Shown here: one piece after another, positions 6,039-13,509 of the stretch
Numbering within the stretch: position 1 is the stretch's first letter
How the letters are laid out: the number at the start of each line of letters is the position of its first letter
Origin: Candidatus Avelusimicrobium stercoris
Lineage (GTDB): Bacteria > Elusimicrobiota > Elusimicrobia > Elusimicrobiales > Elusimicrobiaceae
DNA: 14,874 nt
NCBI GenBank assembly: GCA_002432025.1
Contig: DJFE01000028.1
Location: forward strand, 1-14,874
Direction: 5' to 3'
Notes under the pieces: model-generated
What the model was told of the DNA's origin: nothing
Database searches by the model: none
The model's input: only the letters and a program-made list of their open reading frames with translations
Position numbers and translations under genes: made by a program

Positions 6039-7352
6039 ATGAAGAAGGCGCGCGCATTATGTTTGGGGCTGGTGTTGTTTTGCTCCGCTTGTGCGGCGCC
6101 TTCCTTGCGTTTTAAAACCGAAGTCAATAAACTGGTTTCCGCGGGCCAGTTTAAACAAGCCGGGGAGCAAATCCTTTCCAAACAAAATAAATATTACAAA
6201 AAGAAGGATGCCACCCTTTTTTATTTGGACCGCGCTTCCCTCTTGCACGACGCCGGAAACCCCGCTGAAAGCGACCAACTTTTTTCCTCTGCCCAAGATT
6301 TTATAGATGCCCTGTACGCCAAGAGCGTTACGGGTTCTGTTGGGCGTTTTGTAATTAACGATTTAACCGCCCCTTATTACGCGGCCAATTACGAGCGCGC
6401 CCTGACTTATTATTACCGTGCAATGAACTTTTTGGAGCGGGGGGACCTTTCTGCCGCCGCGGTGGAAATGCGCCGGGCCGTTTTCTTTTTGGACGAACTG
6501 CGCGGAGCCAAACGCACGGGGTATAACGACGACCCCTTTGTGCAATACTTTGCGAGTTTGGTTTTTGAGTCCGTAGGCCAGCGGTCCGATGCGCGTATTT
6601 GCCGCCAAAACGCCCAAAATGCCTATGCGCGGCTGGGGGGCAAATTAAAAGTTTCTATGCCGGAATTTTCCGTTCCCGCCAATGCCAATAATTATGGCGA
6701 AGTAATTTTTCTGCACTACAACGGCCTTTTGCCCCTTAAAAAAACGCAAACCTTACAGGTGGCTTGGGACAGAGCCTTGGTGTTGGCTTCCTCTCCCACG
6801 GAGTCCACGGACCAAGTATCGCCCGAAGTGCAAAACGCCCTAATGGCCGGGTTGTACGGTTCGGCGGTTACGCTTTCGTTCCCGGTGCTGGAAAACCAGC
6901 CTTACCGCGTGGCTTCCTCGTGGGTATTGGCGGGCGGACAGGTATATACCACGCAAAAGGCGGCTGATTTTGCCGCACTTGCCAAACTGGATTTAGAGGA
7001 AAAAATGCCCAGTATCTTGTTCCGCACGGCTACGCGCGCGGTGGTAAAGGAAGTTGCCGCCGTGCAGGCGCGCCAATTGGCCGCTTCGGCTTCGGACAGC
7101 GACACAACGGGCGACTTGGCCGGGATGTTTGTAAGCGCCTTGGGAGCCGCCCTAGAAAAGGCCGACACCCGCCAATGGTTTACTCTGCCTGCCGAGGTGC
7201 GTATGACGCGGATTTTTGTGGCTCCGGGTAATCAAAATATCCGGGTGTTGTTTCGGGACGGAAATGGTAATATAATAGGAGAACATACCTTTGAAAATGT
7301 AAACGTGCCGCGCGGAGGGCGTGTGTTTTTGCACTGCCGCACGGCTTATTAG
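6039..7352 (+). CDS. COG3014-like lipoprotein with helical/TPR-like N-terminal half
   Basis: 437-residue lipoprotein; the lipobox is FCSAC with C18 as the modified cysteine. The N-terminal half is alpha-helical and contains TPR-like helix pairs (residues about 25-190, with NYERALTYYYRAMNFLERGD and LSAAAVEMRRAVFFLDELRG as clear examples). The C-terminal half (about 215-437) is richer in beta strands, ending NENVNVPRGG-like and FLHCRTAY. It resembles the uncharacterised COG3014 proteins that neighbour LpoB-like genes in other bacteria; this is recalled, not searched. The ATG at 6039 starts 5 bases after the lpoB stop and has no Shine-Dalgarno, so translation is probably coupled to lpoB. An in-frame start at 6027 overlaps lpoB and would spoil the signal peptide. 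A role with LpoB in cell-wall synthesis or in outer-membrane organisation is likely from context only. Confidence 0.7.
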   Translation: MKKARALCLGLVLFCSACAAPSLRFKTEVNKLVSAGQFKQAGEQILSKQNKYYKKKDATLFYLDRASLLHDAGNPAESDQLFSSAQDFIDALYAKSVTGSVGRFVINDLTAPYYAANYERALTYYYRAMNFLERGDLSAAAVEMRRAVFFLDELRGAKRTGYNDDPFVQYFASLVFESVGQRSDARICRQNAQNAYARLGGKLKVSMPEFSVPANANNYGEVIFLHYNGLLPLKKTQTLQVAWDRALVLASSPTESTDQVSPEVQNALMAGLYGSAVTLSFPVLENQPYRVASSWVLAGGQVYTTQKAADFAALAKLDLEEKMPSILFRTATRAVVKEVAAVQARQLAASASDSDTTGDLAGMFVSALGAALEKADTRQWFTLPAEVRMTRIFVAPGNQNIRVLFRDGNGNIIGEHTFENVNVPRGGRVFLHCRTAY

Positions 7353-7359
7353 AGGAATT

Positions 7360-8298
7360 ATGAAGAAACTGCTTATGATGTGTGCCGCGGCGTTCTTATT
7401 AAGCGCGTGCGCGGGTATGAATAAAAATACGGTCAATTATCAAATGTCCAAGTATGATTCGGCCAAATACTATGTAGTGGCCGGGGAAGGGATGAGCAAA
7501 AACGAGGCCTCGCAAAACGCGCTTACCAATATGCAGCGCGAAATGGTGCAAAATGCTCCTGCGGCCGCGGACCAAGGCGTAGTGCCGGATTTGCTGGCCA
7601 ATGCCGAGGTGGAAAAGGTCTGGCGCGATGCGGACGTATCCGCCAAGCATTACTACGCGCTTGCAGTCTTGCCGCGTGAACGGGCGCGCAAGGTGCTCAC
7701 GCCGCTGTTGGACCAAACCGATGCCAAACTGGCGGGTTTATCCGCGCAGTTTGCTTCGCCCGCCCAACCGCTTGCCGATTTAAAGGTGGCTTTTAAAATG
7801 CAGCCGCTTGTTTCCCGCCGCGCCGCGCTGGACGATATGTATCAGTTTTTGGATGCCGGACAACAAGCCTACGAGGCCGAAAGATTTTCCGCTTATAAAG
7901 ACATACTTAAAGAAAAAATGGCCGCCGTGTTGGTGGCAGTAGAAGTGGAAGGAGTGGAAAGTGAAGTAATGGTAACCTATGTGATAGACGCGCTGAACCA
8001 AATGGGGTTGGGCGTAGCCGATACCGCCAACGGGAGCGAAGCGGTACTCGTTAAAATTATCACGGATGTGGACGGTTACGACTCCCAAAAAGTCCAAGGG
8101 CTTGTGTGGTGTTCCAGCGGGGCTTCGGTCAGTTTGGTGGATGTGGCGCGGGGGGCGACGTTTTCCCGCTTTAACGTACACGAACGGGCGGGCACTTCCC
8201 GTGCGGCGGATTCCCAGCGCAAAAGTATGCAAAGCGTAGGGGAACAGGCGGCCAAACAGATTACCGCCCGGTTGGAAGCCTACTTAAAAACTAAATAG
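7360..8298 (+). CDS. LPP20-like lipoprotein
   Basis: 312 residues with a textbook lipobox, LLSAC, at C17. Residues about 27-110 carry the LPP20 pattern: YYVVAGEGMSKNEASQNAL, a strand followed by a helix in which Ala residues recur, then a strand with HYYALAVLPRERA. The later part (about 180-310) includes a second alpha/beta region with YVIDALNQMGLGV, EAVLVKIITDVDG and a C-terminal helix AAKQITARLEAYLKTK that resembles the end of LpoB/CsgG-like domains. Three lipoprotein genes in a row (LpoB-like, COG3014-like, LPP20-like) is a recurring cluster, so they probably act together at the outer membrane. AGAGGA precedes the ATG, which lies 7 bases after the previous stop. The exact function is unknown. 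Confidence 0.7.
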   Translation: MKKLLMMCAAAFLLSACAGMNKNTVNYQMSKYDSAKYYVVAGEGMSKNEASQNALTNMQREMVQNAPAAADQGVVPDLLANAEVEKVWRDADVSAKHYYALAVLPRERARKVLTPLLDQTDAKLAGLSAQFASPAQPLADLKVAFKMQPLVSRRAALDDMYQFLDAGQQAYEAERFSAYKDILKEKMAAVLVAVEVEGVESEVMVTYVIDALNQMGLGVADTANGSEAVLVKIITDVDGYDSQKVQGLVWCSSGASVSLVDVARGATFSRFNVHERAGTSRAADSQRKSMQSVGEQAAKQITARLEAYLKTK

Positions 8299-8307
8299 GA
8301 GATAACA

Positions 8308-9006
8308 ATGAAAAAACTGTTAGTATTCGTTTTATTATGTGCGCCGCTGTTGGCTTTGGCGCAGCAGGCGGCTGCCGATAAACCGGCTGATACCGCCAAG
8401 GTAGAGGACCCGGCCGAACGCAACAAAATGCTCTACTCGCTCGGGTTTTTGTTGGGGGATAATTTAAAACGCCAGTTGATTTTGGACAACGAGGACGATT
8501 ATAAAGCACTTTCCCAAGGGATGCGCGACAGTTTGCTTAACAAACAAGCGCAAACGGACTTGGACAAGTACAAACCGCAAATTATCCAAAAATACCAAGA
8601 TGACGCCAAAACTATTTCTGCCAAGCGCCAAGTGGCCCAGCAGGAATATATGGAAAATTTCCAAAAGGAAAAGGGTGTAAAAACCTTGGATAACGGCGCG
8701 ATGATGAAACTCACCCGCGCGGGCAAGGGTAAAACGCCTAAGGCCGACAGCACCGTAAAGGTTCACTATACGGGAACCTTGATTGACGGTACGAAATTTG
8801 ACAGTTCCCGCGACCGCGGCGAAGCCTTCCAAACGCGCCTTACCGACGTAATCCCGTGCTGGACGAAGGCCGTCCAACAAATGAAGCCCGGTGCGCGCGC
8901 CAAGGTTGTCTGCCCCGCAGATACCGCTTACGGTAACCGCCCGGTGGGCCAAATCCCGGCCAACTCGGCGTTGGTGTTTGATATTGAACTGTTGGATATG
9001 GAATAA
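8308..9006 (+). CDS. fkpA: Periplasmic FKBP-type peptidyl-prolyl isomerase (FkpA/Mip type)
   Basis: 232 residues. A signal peptide (1-18 or 19, LALA|Q) directs export. Residues 33-130 form the N-terminal dimerisation region typical of FkpA and Mip, with YSLGFLLGDNLKRQ and a long linking helix up to EKGVKTLDNGAM. Residues about 140-231 are the FKBP domain: VKVHYTGTLIDGTKFDSS, VIPCWTKAVQQMKPG, AYGN and ALVFDIELLD. Active-site residues known from FKBP12 are present (Y154, F164 and D165, V181, I182, W185, Y208, F224). The usual Gly of the PGW motif is C184, and C202 lies close to it in the fold, so a disulfide is possible. The protein catalyses prolyl cis-trans isomerisation and may act as a chaperone for exported proteins. 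AGGAG precedes the ATG; the stop overlaps the next start by one base. Confidence 0.9.
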   Translation: MKKLLVFVLLCAPLLALAQQAAADKPADTAKVEDPAERNKMLYSLGFLLGDNLKRQLILDNEDDYKALSQGMRDSLLNKQAQTDLDKYKPQIIQKYQDDAKTISAKRQVAQQEYMENFQKEKGVKTLDNGAMMKLTRAGKGKTPKADSTVKVHYTGTLIDGTKFDSSRDRGEAFQTRLTDVIPCWTKAVQQMKPGARAKVVCPADTAYGNRPVGQIPANSALVFDIELLDME

Positions 9007-9578
9007 TGTCCAAAACCAGTTACGCTTTAATAGCGATAATGGCGGCCGCGCTCCTGTATATGGGCGCGGCCCGCGTTTACCAAGTGTACGAACGCAAGGT
9101 AGCCGAGCGGGAAGCGGCGGCGGTGTCGTCGTTTTCCTTTCAAAATGTGCCTGTGTCGTTGGCGGCTCCACAAGCCGAGCCCGTCAGTTACCCGGTGGCC
9201 TTTGAGCCCGCGCCGGAAGATGTGTATTTGGCGGATGCCCCTTTAACCGAGGAGCAAAAAGTCCAACAGGCGCAGGATACCATTGTGTCTATTTTAGACG
9301 ATTACAAGGACGACCCGAATTTGCAACAATTTAACCGCGCTTTATCCCAAGCCACGCAGGGAAAAGTGGATAATTTGGGAGTGCTCAGCGGGGACGGGCT
9401 TGCCCAAATTTTGCAGGAAAATCCGCAAGTGGGGCAGGTGGTGGCGGAGAGTATGAAGAACCCCGAATTTGCCAAAACGGTACAGCAAATCTTTACTAAC
9501 CCGCAATTTATTGAAAGCGTAAAGCAGTTGCAAGGGGCTGATTTACAAAAAAACGTGAAAAAACAGGGGAAAATTTAG
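9006..9578 (+). CDS. Membrane-anchored protein with 13-residue NP repeats (STI1-like)
   Basis: 190 residues, no family recognised with certainty. One N-terminal transmembrane segment (about 5-24) or uncleaved signal anchor is followed by a Pro-rich linker (45-75), a charged helix (79-120) and a C-terminal set of three 13-residue units starting at N139, N152 and N165: NPQVGQVVAESMK, NPEFAKTVQQIFT, NPQFIESVKQLQG. Regular NP-capped short helices are the hallmark of STI1/DP-type helical domains, which bind hydrophobic segments in eukaryotic co-chaperones. The likeness is structural and inferred. The ATG overlaps the fkpA stop by one base, so the two are translationally coupled, which is consistent with a shared role in folding of envelope proteins. 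Topology would place the C-terminal part in the periplasm if the segment is a signal anchor. Confidence 0.65.
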   Translation: MSKTSYALIAIMAAALLYMGAARVYQVYERKVAEREAAAVSSFSFQNVPVSLAAPQAEPVSYPVAFEPAPEDVYLADAPLTEEQKVQQAQDTIVSILDDYKDDPNLQQFNRALSQATQGKVDNLGVLSGDGLAQILQENPQVGQVVAESMKNPEFAKTVQQIFTNPQFIESVKQLQGADLQKNVKKQGKI

Positions 9579-9605
9579 TATTCTATAAAAGAATAGGAGG
9601 TCTTT

Positions 9606-10112
9606 GTGATTAAAATTTTTCTCAAAGCAGCCATTTTGGTTTTTATTATTTTAAGTATTTACTTTATTGTAAACCCCAGCGCGTGTTCCAACCTGATGAT
9701 GGGACGCGTAACCAATTCGCCCGATACCGAGCCGCGCATTGACTTGCCGGTCGCTACTGCCGACCATAGCGAAATGTTCACTCCGTCCGGCGACCAGCCG
9801 CTTGATAAGTCCGCTAACAAAGAGCAAAAGGTGGAAGGTATTACCGATACCAATTCTTTGGTAAAGGATAACGCGGGCGAGGAATATTCCCAAGAGGATA
9901 TTGACTACGCGGTTGCCAGCCGCTATGTGGAACTGGAAAACGAATACGCCCAGTCCAAAAAAGCGACCAAGGACACGGCTAAGGAAATCTCCTATCAGGT
10001 AATGGACGATTTTGAACTGACGCCCGAAGAGTGGGAAGCCTTCTTGCAGCGTGCGACCAAGAGCAACTTGTTTGATAAGGTCCGCCGCGATTTGGCCGCG
10101 CCCGCTAAATAA
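9606..10112 (+). CDS. Small single-pass membrane protein, unknown function
   Basis: 168 residues starting at GTG, chosen because AGGAGG (9595-9600) is ideally placed 5 bases upstream and no ATG is nearby. Residues 6-23 form one hydrophobic segment. Residues 35-95 are polar and probably disordered. Residues 96-165 are charged and helical, with EDIDYAVASRYVELENEYA and LTPEEWEAFLQRATKS. The layout, an anchor, a flexible linker and a helical C-terminal part, copies that of the preceding gene, but I see no NP repeats. It follows after 27 bases and precedes the operon terminator, so it is the last gene of the lpoB-fkpA transcript. A TATTC/GAATA inverted repeat (9579-9583, 9591-9595) with TATAAA in its loop lies just upstream and might hold an internal promoter. 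Confidence 0.7.
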   Translation: MIKIFLKAAILVFIILSIYFIVNPSACSNLMMGRVTNSPDTEPRIDLPVATADHSEMFTPSGDQPLDKSANKEQKVEGITDTNSLVKDNAGEEYSQEDIDYAVASRYVELENEYAQSKKATKDTAKEISYQVMDDFELTPEEWEAFLQRATKSNLFDKVRRDLAAPAK

Positions 10113-10129
10113 GCAACCTCTTATCTTGT

Positions 10130-10165
10130 AAAAAGCCGCCTCTATAACTTGGGGGCGGTTTTTTT
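10130..10165 (+). terminator. Rho-independent terminator of the lpoB-fkpA operon
   Basis: AAAAAGCCGCC (10130-10140) pairs with GGCGGTTTTTTT (from 10154), allowing one G-T pair, and ends in seven T. It closes the plus-strand operon 18 bases after the last stop. Confidence 0.85.
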
Positions 10166-10194
10166 ATGCTCTTATTGAAAAGATCTTGCCCATA

Positions 10195-10237
10195 AAATAG
10201 CCCCGGGCCTATGCTGGGCATAAAACCGGGGCTATTT
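10195..10237 (-). terminator. Hairpin terminator of the minus-strand operon
   Basis: AAATAGCCCCGG (10195-10206) and CCGGGGCTATTT (10226-10237) are a perfect 12 bp inverted repeat. It lies 21 bases after the stop of the AI-2E family gene on the minus strand, with a smaller GCC/GGC pairing in the loop. The T-run is short (TATTTTA), so it may act mainly as a 3'-end stabilising hairpin. The gap 10113-10258 holds only this and the neighbouring terminator. Confidence 0.7.
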
Positions 10238-10258
10238 AAAGCGTTTTTTCAATTTAGA

Positions 10259-11278
10259 TTAATGGGGCAGCCTGCCCGCTAAAAACTCGGCTACGGGGCG
10301 CGTATGCTTGATTTTACTTAATACAATTTTAATGGAGGCCGTAATCGGTACGGACAAAAATGCCCCGGGCACGCCCCATACCAAGGACCAAAAGATAAGG
10401 GAAGCCACAATAGCCGCCGGGTGCAGGTCCATCCCCTCGCCCAAAAAGCGCGGTTCTAACAAATTGCCGATAACAAACTCGGTGGCCGATAATAACCCCA
10501 CCACCAGAAAGAACTGCGGCCCCAGCCCGTATTGCAAAAACAGCACCGGGGTAGGCAGTAAAACAGCCACAATGGAACCCACACTGGGGATAAAGTTAAG
10601 CAAAAAGACAAACAGCGCAAACAGCGCGGCCAGTTTTACCTGAAAGCCAAACAAAATGGCCGCCGCAATAAATCCCGTAGCCAAAGAAGCCACCAACTTA
10701 ACCGACAGATACACGGACACATTAGCCAGCATTTCTTTAATGGCCGGGTTGGTAATGGGCGGCGCTTTTTTGCTTCCAAGTAGAAAAAACGTCATAAACA
10801 AAATAATCAGCGTGGTGTTGGACACCAAACTAAAAACCTTACTGCCGAAATTTCTCAGCCAGTTAAACACGGGCAAATCGCGCAGGTAGGTTTCAATAAA
10901 TTTTTGGTCCAGCGTAATGCCGTGCTGGTGCAGGCGGGACGTAATGTCCGTAATGGTGTCAATCAGGTTTTGGCGATAGACTTCCGCCCCCTTTAAAAAT
11001 CCGCCCACGGAGTTGACGGTAAACAAAATAACGCCTGCAAAAAAGGCCGCGCACAACACAATGGAAACCGTCAGCGCAAGCCACGAGGGAAAGGAAAATT
11101 TGTGCTTTAAAAAAAGCGTGATTTGGGTCAAAATAGTGTAGAGAAAAACCGAAATAACCAGCGGAATTAACAGCGCCTTGGTATAGACTAAAAACGCTGT
11201 TACCACGCCTGCGGCGATAATCGTCAGGCAGATGGCGCTGGCTTTTAAATAGTAATAAATCGGTTTATCAGAACGCAT
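10259..11278 (-). CDS. AI-2E family (PerM/YdiK-like) membrane transporter
   Basis: 339 residues with about eight membrane segments in the AI-2E (UPF0118) arrangement: two helices at 12-55, one or two at 65-90, a soluble helical stretch (about 92-145), then a cluster from 148 to 320. Family signature segments are clear: LNFIPSVGSIVAVLLPTPVL (227-246), GNLLEPRFLGEGMDLHPAAI (271-290) and FWSLVWGVPGAFLSVPIT (296-313). Members export autoinducer-2 (TqsA), export other small molecules, or act as Na+/H+ antiporters; the substrate here cannot be told. The start codon overlaps the end of the preceding gene by 11 bases, so the two are translationally coupled. It is the last gene of a four-gene minus-strand operon. 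Confidence 0.88.
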   Translation of the reverse strand: MRSDKPIYYYLKASAICLTIIAAGVVTAFLVYTKALLIPLVISVFLYTILTQITLFLKHKFSFPSWLALTVSIVLCAAFFAGVILFTVNSVGGFLKGAEVYRQNLIDTITDITSRLHQHGITLDQKFIETYLRDLPVFNWLRNFGSKVFSLVSNTTLIILFMTFFLLGSKKAPPITNPAIKEMLANVSVYLSVKLVASLATGFIAAAILFGFQVKLAALFALFVFLLNFIPSVGSIVAVLLPTPVLFLQYGLGPQFFLVVGLLSATEFVIGNLLEPRFLGEGMDLHPAAIVASLIFWSLVWGVPGAFLSVPITASIKIVLSKIKHTRPVAEFLAGRLPH

Positions 11279-11789
11279 TTTGCCCCCGGTTTTTTTCTGT
11301 TTTTTTGGCTATTTCCCGCGCCAAAAATAAAATTTTACCCGTCAAAACTTCTACATCGCTTTGACAAGCGGTCAGCAGCCAAACATTTAATTTGGCGGCT
11401 GTGAAATTTTTGTAGTTTTTAGCGAATAAATCGTAGGCGGTTGTCAGTTCGTCGCACGCGCGGGAAAGCGTTTTGGCGCGGCTGTTTAAGCCCTTGGCGG
11501 GTAAGGCCAAGTCGGCGGTCCAATCGCTGTCCTTGCATTGGCGTGCGGCGGCGCGGGCCTGCGTCCAAAAGGGTTCCCGGTCGTCTAATTGCTTGCGGAA
11601 ATCCAAGCAATAAGCGTTAAACTGGGCGGCAAAGTCCCCATCGCGTACGTCTATATTTTTGCGCAACTGCTGTAAAATTTGTTCCAAGCGGCGGTTAAAC
11701 TCGCGCAAGGTCTGCGCCGCGGTGGCGATTTCGTCGCGTAAGAGGTCGCATTGGTGCGAAATGTTGGTTAATAATTCTTCACAAGTCAT
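11268..11789 (-). CDS. Small all-helical cytoplasmic protein, unknown function
   Basis: 173 residues without signal peptide or membrane segment. The sequence is predicted almost wholly helical and likely coiled-coil, especially residues 1-50 (CDLLRDEIATAAQTL, EFNRRLEQILQQLRKNI) and the C-terminal 125-165. Cysteines are at 3, 14, 61, 86, 110 and 146. I recognise no family. Its ATG overlaps the stop of the histidine kinase gene as ATGA (4-base overlap), and its 3' end overlaps the transporter gene by 11 bases. Such tight coupling suggests that its product is made in proportion to, and may bind, the kinase or the transporter. Confidence 0.75.
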   Translation of the reverse strand: MTCEELLTNISHQCDLLRDEIATAAQTLREFNRRLEQILQQLRKNIDVRDGDFAAQFNAYCLDFRKQLDDREPFWTQARAAARQCKDSDWTADLALPAKGLNSRAKTLSRACDELTTAYDLFAKNYKNFTAAKLNVWLLTACQSDVEVLTGKILFLAREIAKKTEKNRGQNAF

Positions 11790-12538
11790 AATACCGGGAA
11801 ATTAATGGTAAAAATAGAGCCTAGTCCCCTGTCGGACACTACGCTAATAGACCCGTTGTGCAGGTCCAAAATGCGTTTGACCATTGCCAGCCCCAGCCCC
11901 CAACCGCTGATTTGCCCCGTAAAGAAATCATCCACTTGGTAAAACGGTTCAAAAATGCGGTTTACGTCCTGAGGGCGGATGCCGGCGCCGTAATCGCGCA
12001 CGGAAAGGGAAATGCTGTCGCCGTGGTTGGCACATTGCACCTTAATAATTTTTTCCATTTTGTTGTTAAATTTAATGGCATTTGCCAAAAGTTCCTGCAC
12101 GCACAGGCGCAGCATTTCTTCATTGGCGGTAACGCTTAACCGCTCCGGGCAGTCAATTTCTACAAATGTGCCGCGCTTGACGGAGCCGTCCTCTTGCGGG
12201 CTGACGGGTAACGCCAGTTCCTCTTCCAGCGTAATGGCCTTGGCGGCGCACTCCTTAATAAGCGGCTTTAATAAAACGGATTGCTTTTCCATCCCCTCGT
12301 GCTGGGCGGTAATTACTTTGTTAAACGCCAGCAATTTATCCACCAGTTGGGACATTTTCCCGCCTTGCTTATTAATTTCCTCCAACGCTTTGGAAGTAAA
12401 GGGGGAAAATTTTTCCTTTCCGGCTTGGGACAAAATAGCCTCCGAATAGCCGTTAATAATGGAAAGCGGTGTTTTTAATTTATGGGAAATTAACGTCAGC
12501 GCACGCGCGTTAATGGATACATTTTCTTCTTCGTTCAT
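11786..12538 (-). CDS. Soluble sensor-less histidine kinase
   Basis: 250 residues made only of a HisKA dimerisation/phosphoacceptor domain (about 10-80) and a HATPase_c domain (about 135-250). The H-box is LISHKLKTPLSIINGY with H19 as the phosphorylation site; the usual acidic residue after His (HE or HD) is K20. The ATP-binding motifs are present: N-box ELLANAIKFN (N153), G1 box RDYGAGI (D182, G184, G186), F-box FEPFY (196-200) and G2 box GWGLGLAMVKRI (G212, G214, G216). No sensor, PAS, HAMP or membrane segment precedes the H-box, so its signal must come from a partner protein. No response regulator is in this operon. It starts 9 bases after the outer-membrane-protein-like gene, preceded by GGGGAAAG. 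Confidence 0.88.
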   Translation of the reverse strand: MNEEENVSINARALTLISHKLKTPLSIINGYSEAILSQAGKEKFSPFTSKALEEINKQGGKMSQLVDKLLAFNKVITAQHEGMEKQSVLLKPLIKECAAKAITLEEELALPVSPQEDGSVKRGTFVEIDCPERLSVTANEEMLRLCVQELLANAIKFNNKMEKIIKVQCANHGDSISLSVRDYGAGIRPQDVNRIFEPFYQVDDFFTGQISGWGLGLAMVKRILDLHNGSISVVSDRGLGSIFTINFPVL

Positions 12539-12547
12539 ATCTTTCCC

Positions 12548-13426
12548 CTAGAACGAGGCCACCAAGCGGACGTATAAGATATCGCGTTTATTTTCGTTAT
12601 GTACGGTGCGGACGTGGTTATAGGCCAAGTCGGCGTGTATGTCCTGCGTAATGGCAAAGGTGTTGCCAGCAATAAAAGAGTGCTCCGGGTCCGCCGTGTA
12701 AAATTCCCCATAACGGTAACCTAAATAAAGCGAGGACTGCTGGTCCGGCCACATCCACGTCAGGCGCGTACCCAAGGCGTATTTGCCCAAGTCGTGCACC
12801 ACATCATAGGTTTGCGTGGGGGCTAATTCCTGCTGGTCCATAATGCCGCGGAAGGCTTTTACGCCGTCAATGCCGTTTGGATATTGGAAAACCGTTCCGG
12901 CGGCTTCAAAGCCAAATCGGCGGAAGAAATTTTTAGTAAGGCCCAAGGTATAGGCAAATTGCGTGTAATCTTCGTTAGACAAAGAGCCGTCCGAATAGGC
13001 CAAGGTGCCTTTTTGGCGGGCAAACGAAGCGCCCAAATAAGCGTGTGTGTATAAGTCGTTTACGGTGTCGTCCTCTAACGTCATAATCAGGCGGGCCGAA
13101 ACGCCGTAGGCGGAAGCATCCTGATAGTTTTCGTCTTTGCTTTTGTTCTTAAAATAGTAGAAGGGTTTTAAGTCTAATTTCAAATAGTCAAAATCCAATC
13201 CTACGGGCAGGCTGACGGAATAAATCGGGTCTTTAAAGCCGTCCTCTTTTACATATTTGGCTTCTACCCCGGCCAGTACGTTTAAACTCCACGCGGCCAC
13301 CGCGCTTACGCGGGCTTGGTCAAAATGCGATGCGCCGATATACGCGGCCGACACATCCACGGTGCGGGCCTGCAAAGCGGCGGAAGAAAGCAACAGCAAG
13401 GTAATAAATAAAGTGAGTTTTTTCAT
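12548..13426 (-). CDS. Probable outer-membrane beta-barrel protein
   Basis: 292 residues. The ATG at 13426 is chosen because GGGAG precedes it and it gives a proper signal peptide (1-20, LQA|R); a longer frame to 13615 would run over the divergent gene. The mature part is composed of alternating-residue strands with aromatic ends (for example YGVSARLIMTLEDD, THAYLGASFARQKG, QSSLYLGYRYGEFYT, DILYVRLVASF) and ends in Phe, the classical outer-membrane insertion signal. The strand count looks like 10-14. No specific porin family was recognised. It opens the operon that continues with the histidine kinase. A candidate -10 is TATAGT on the minus strand at 13478-13473, and TGgTTAAAT at 13443-13435 is an alternative that would leave almost no leader. 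Confidence 0.72.
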   Translation of the reverse strand: MKKLTLFITLLLLSSAALQARTVDVSAAYIGASHFDQARVSAVAAWSLNVLAGVEAKYVKEDGFKDPIYSVSLPVGLDFDYLKLDLKPFYYFKNKSKDENYQDASAYGVSARLIMTLEDDTVNDLYTHAYLGASFARQKGTLAYSDGSLSNEDYTQFAYTLGLTKNFFRRFGFEAAGTVFQYPNGIDGVKAFRGIMDQQELAPTQTYDVVHDLGKYALGTRLTWMWPDQQSSLYLGYRYGEFYTADPEHSFIAGNTFAITQDIHADLAYNHVRTVHNENKRDILYVRLVASF

Positions 13427-13493
13427 ATACTCCCATTTAACCAAATTTAAAGCAGTTGCGGTATGTTTTTTCACTATACGGGGCCGCTTTATT

Positions 13494-13502
13494 TGGTAGA
13501 AT
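13494..13502 (+). promoter_or_regulatory. Extended -10 promoter placing the start of transcription on the ATG
   Basis: TGgTAGAAT at 13494-13502 is followed by 7 bases and then the ATG at 13510. As with the 1593 and 4005 genes, the expected transcript would begin on the start codon, and no Shine-Dalgarno is seen in the intervening AT-rich bases. Confidence 0.5.
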
Positions 13503-13509
13503 AAAAAAT

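Noticed and set aside
8464..9171. 235-codon minus-strand open frame across fkpA and the next gene
   Set aside because: It covers two well-supported plus-strand genes, and its composition is that of an antisense shadow.
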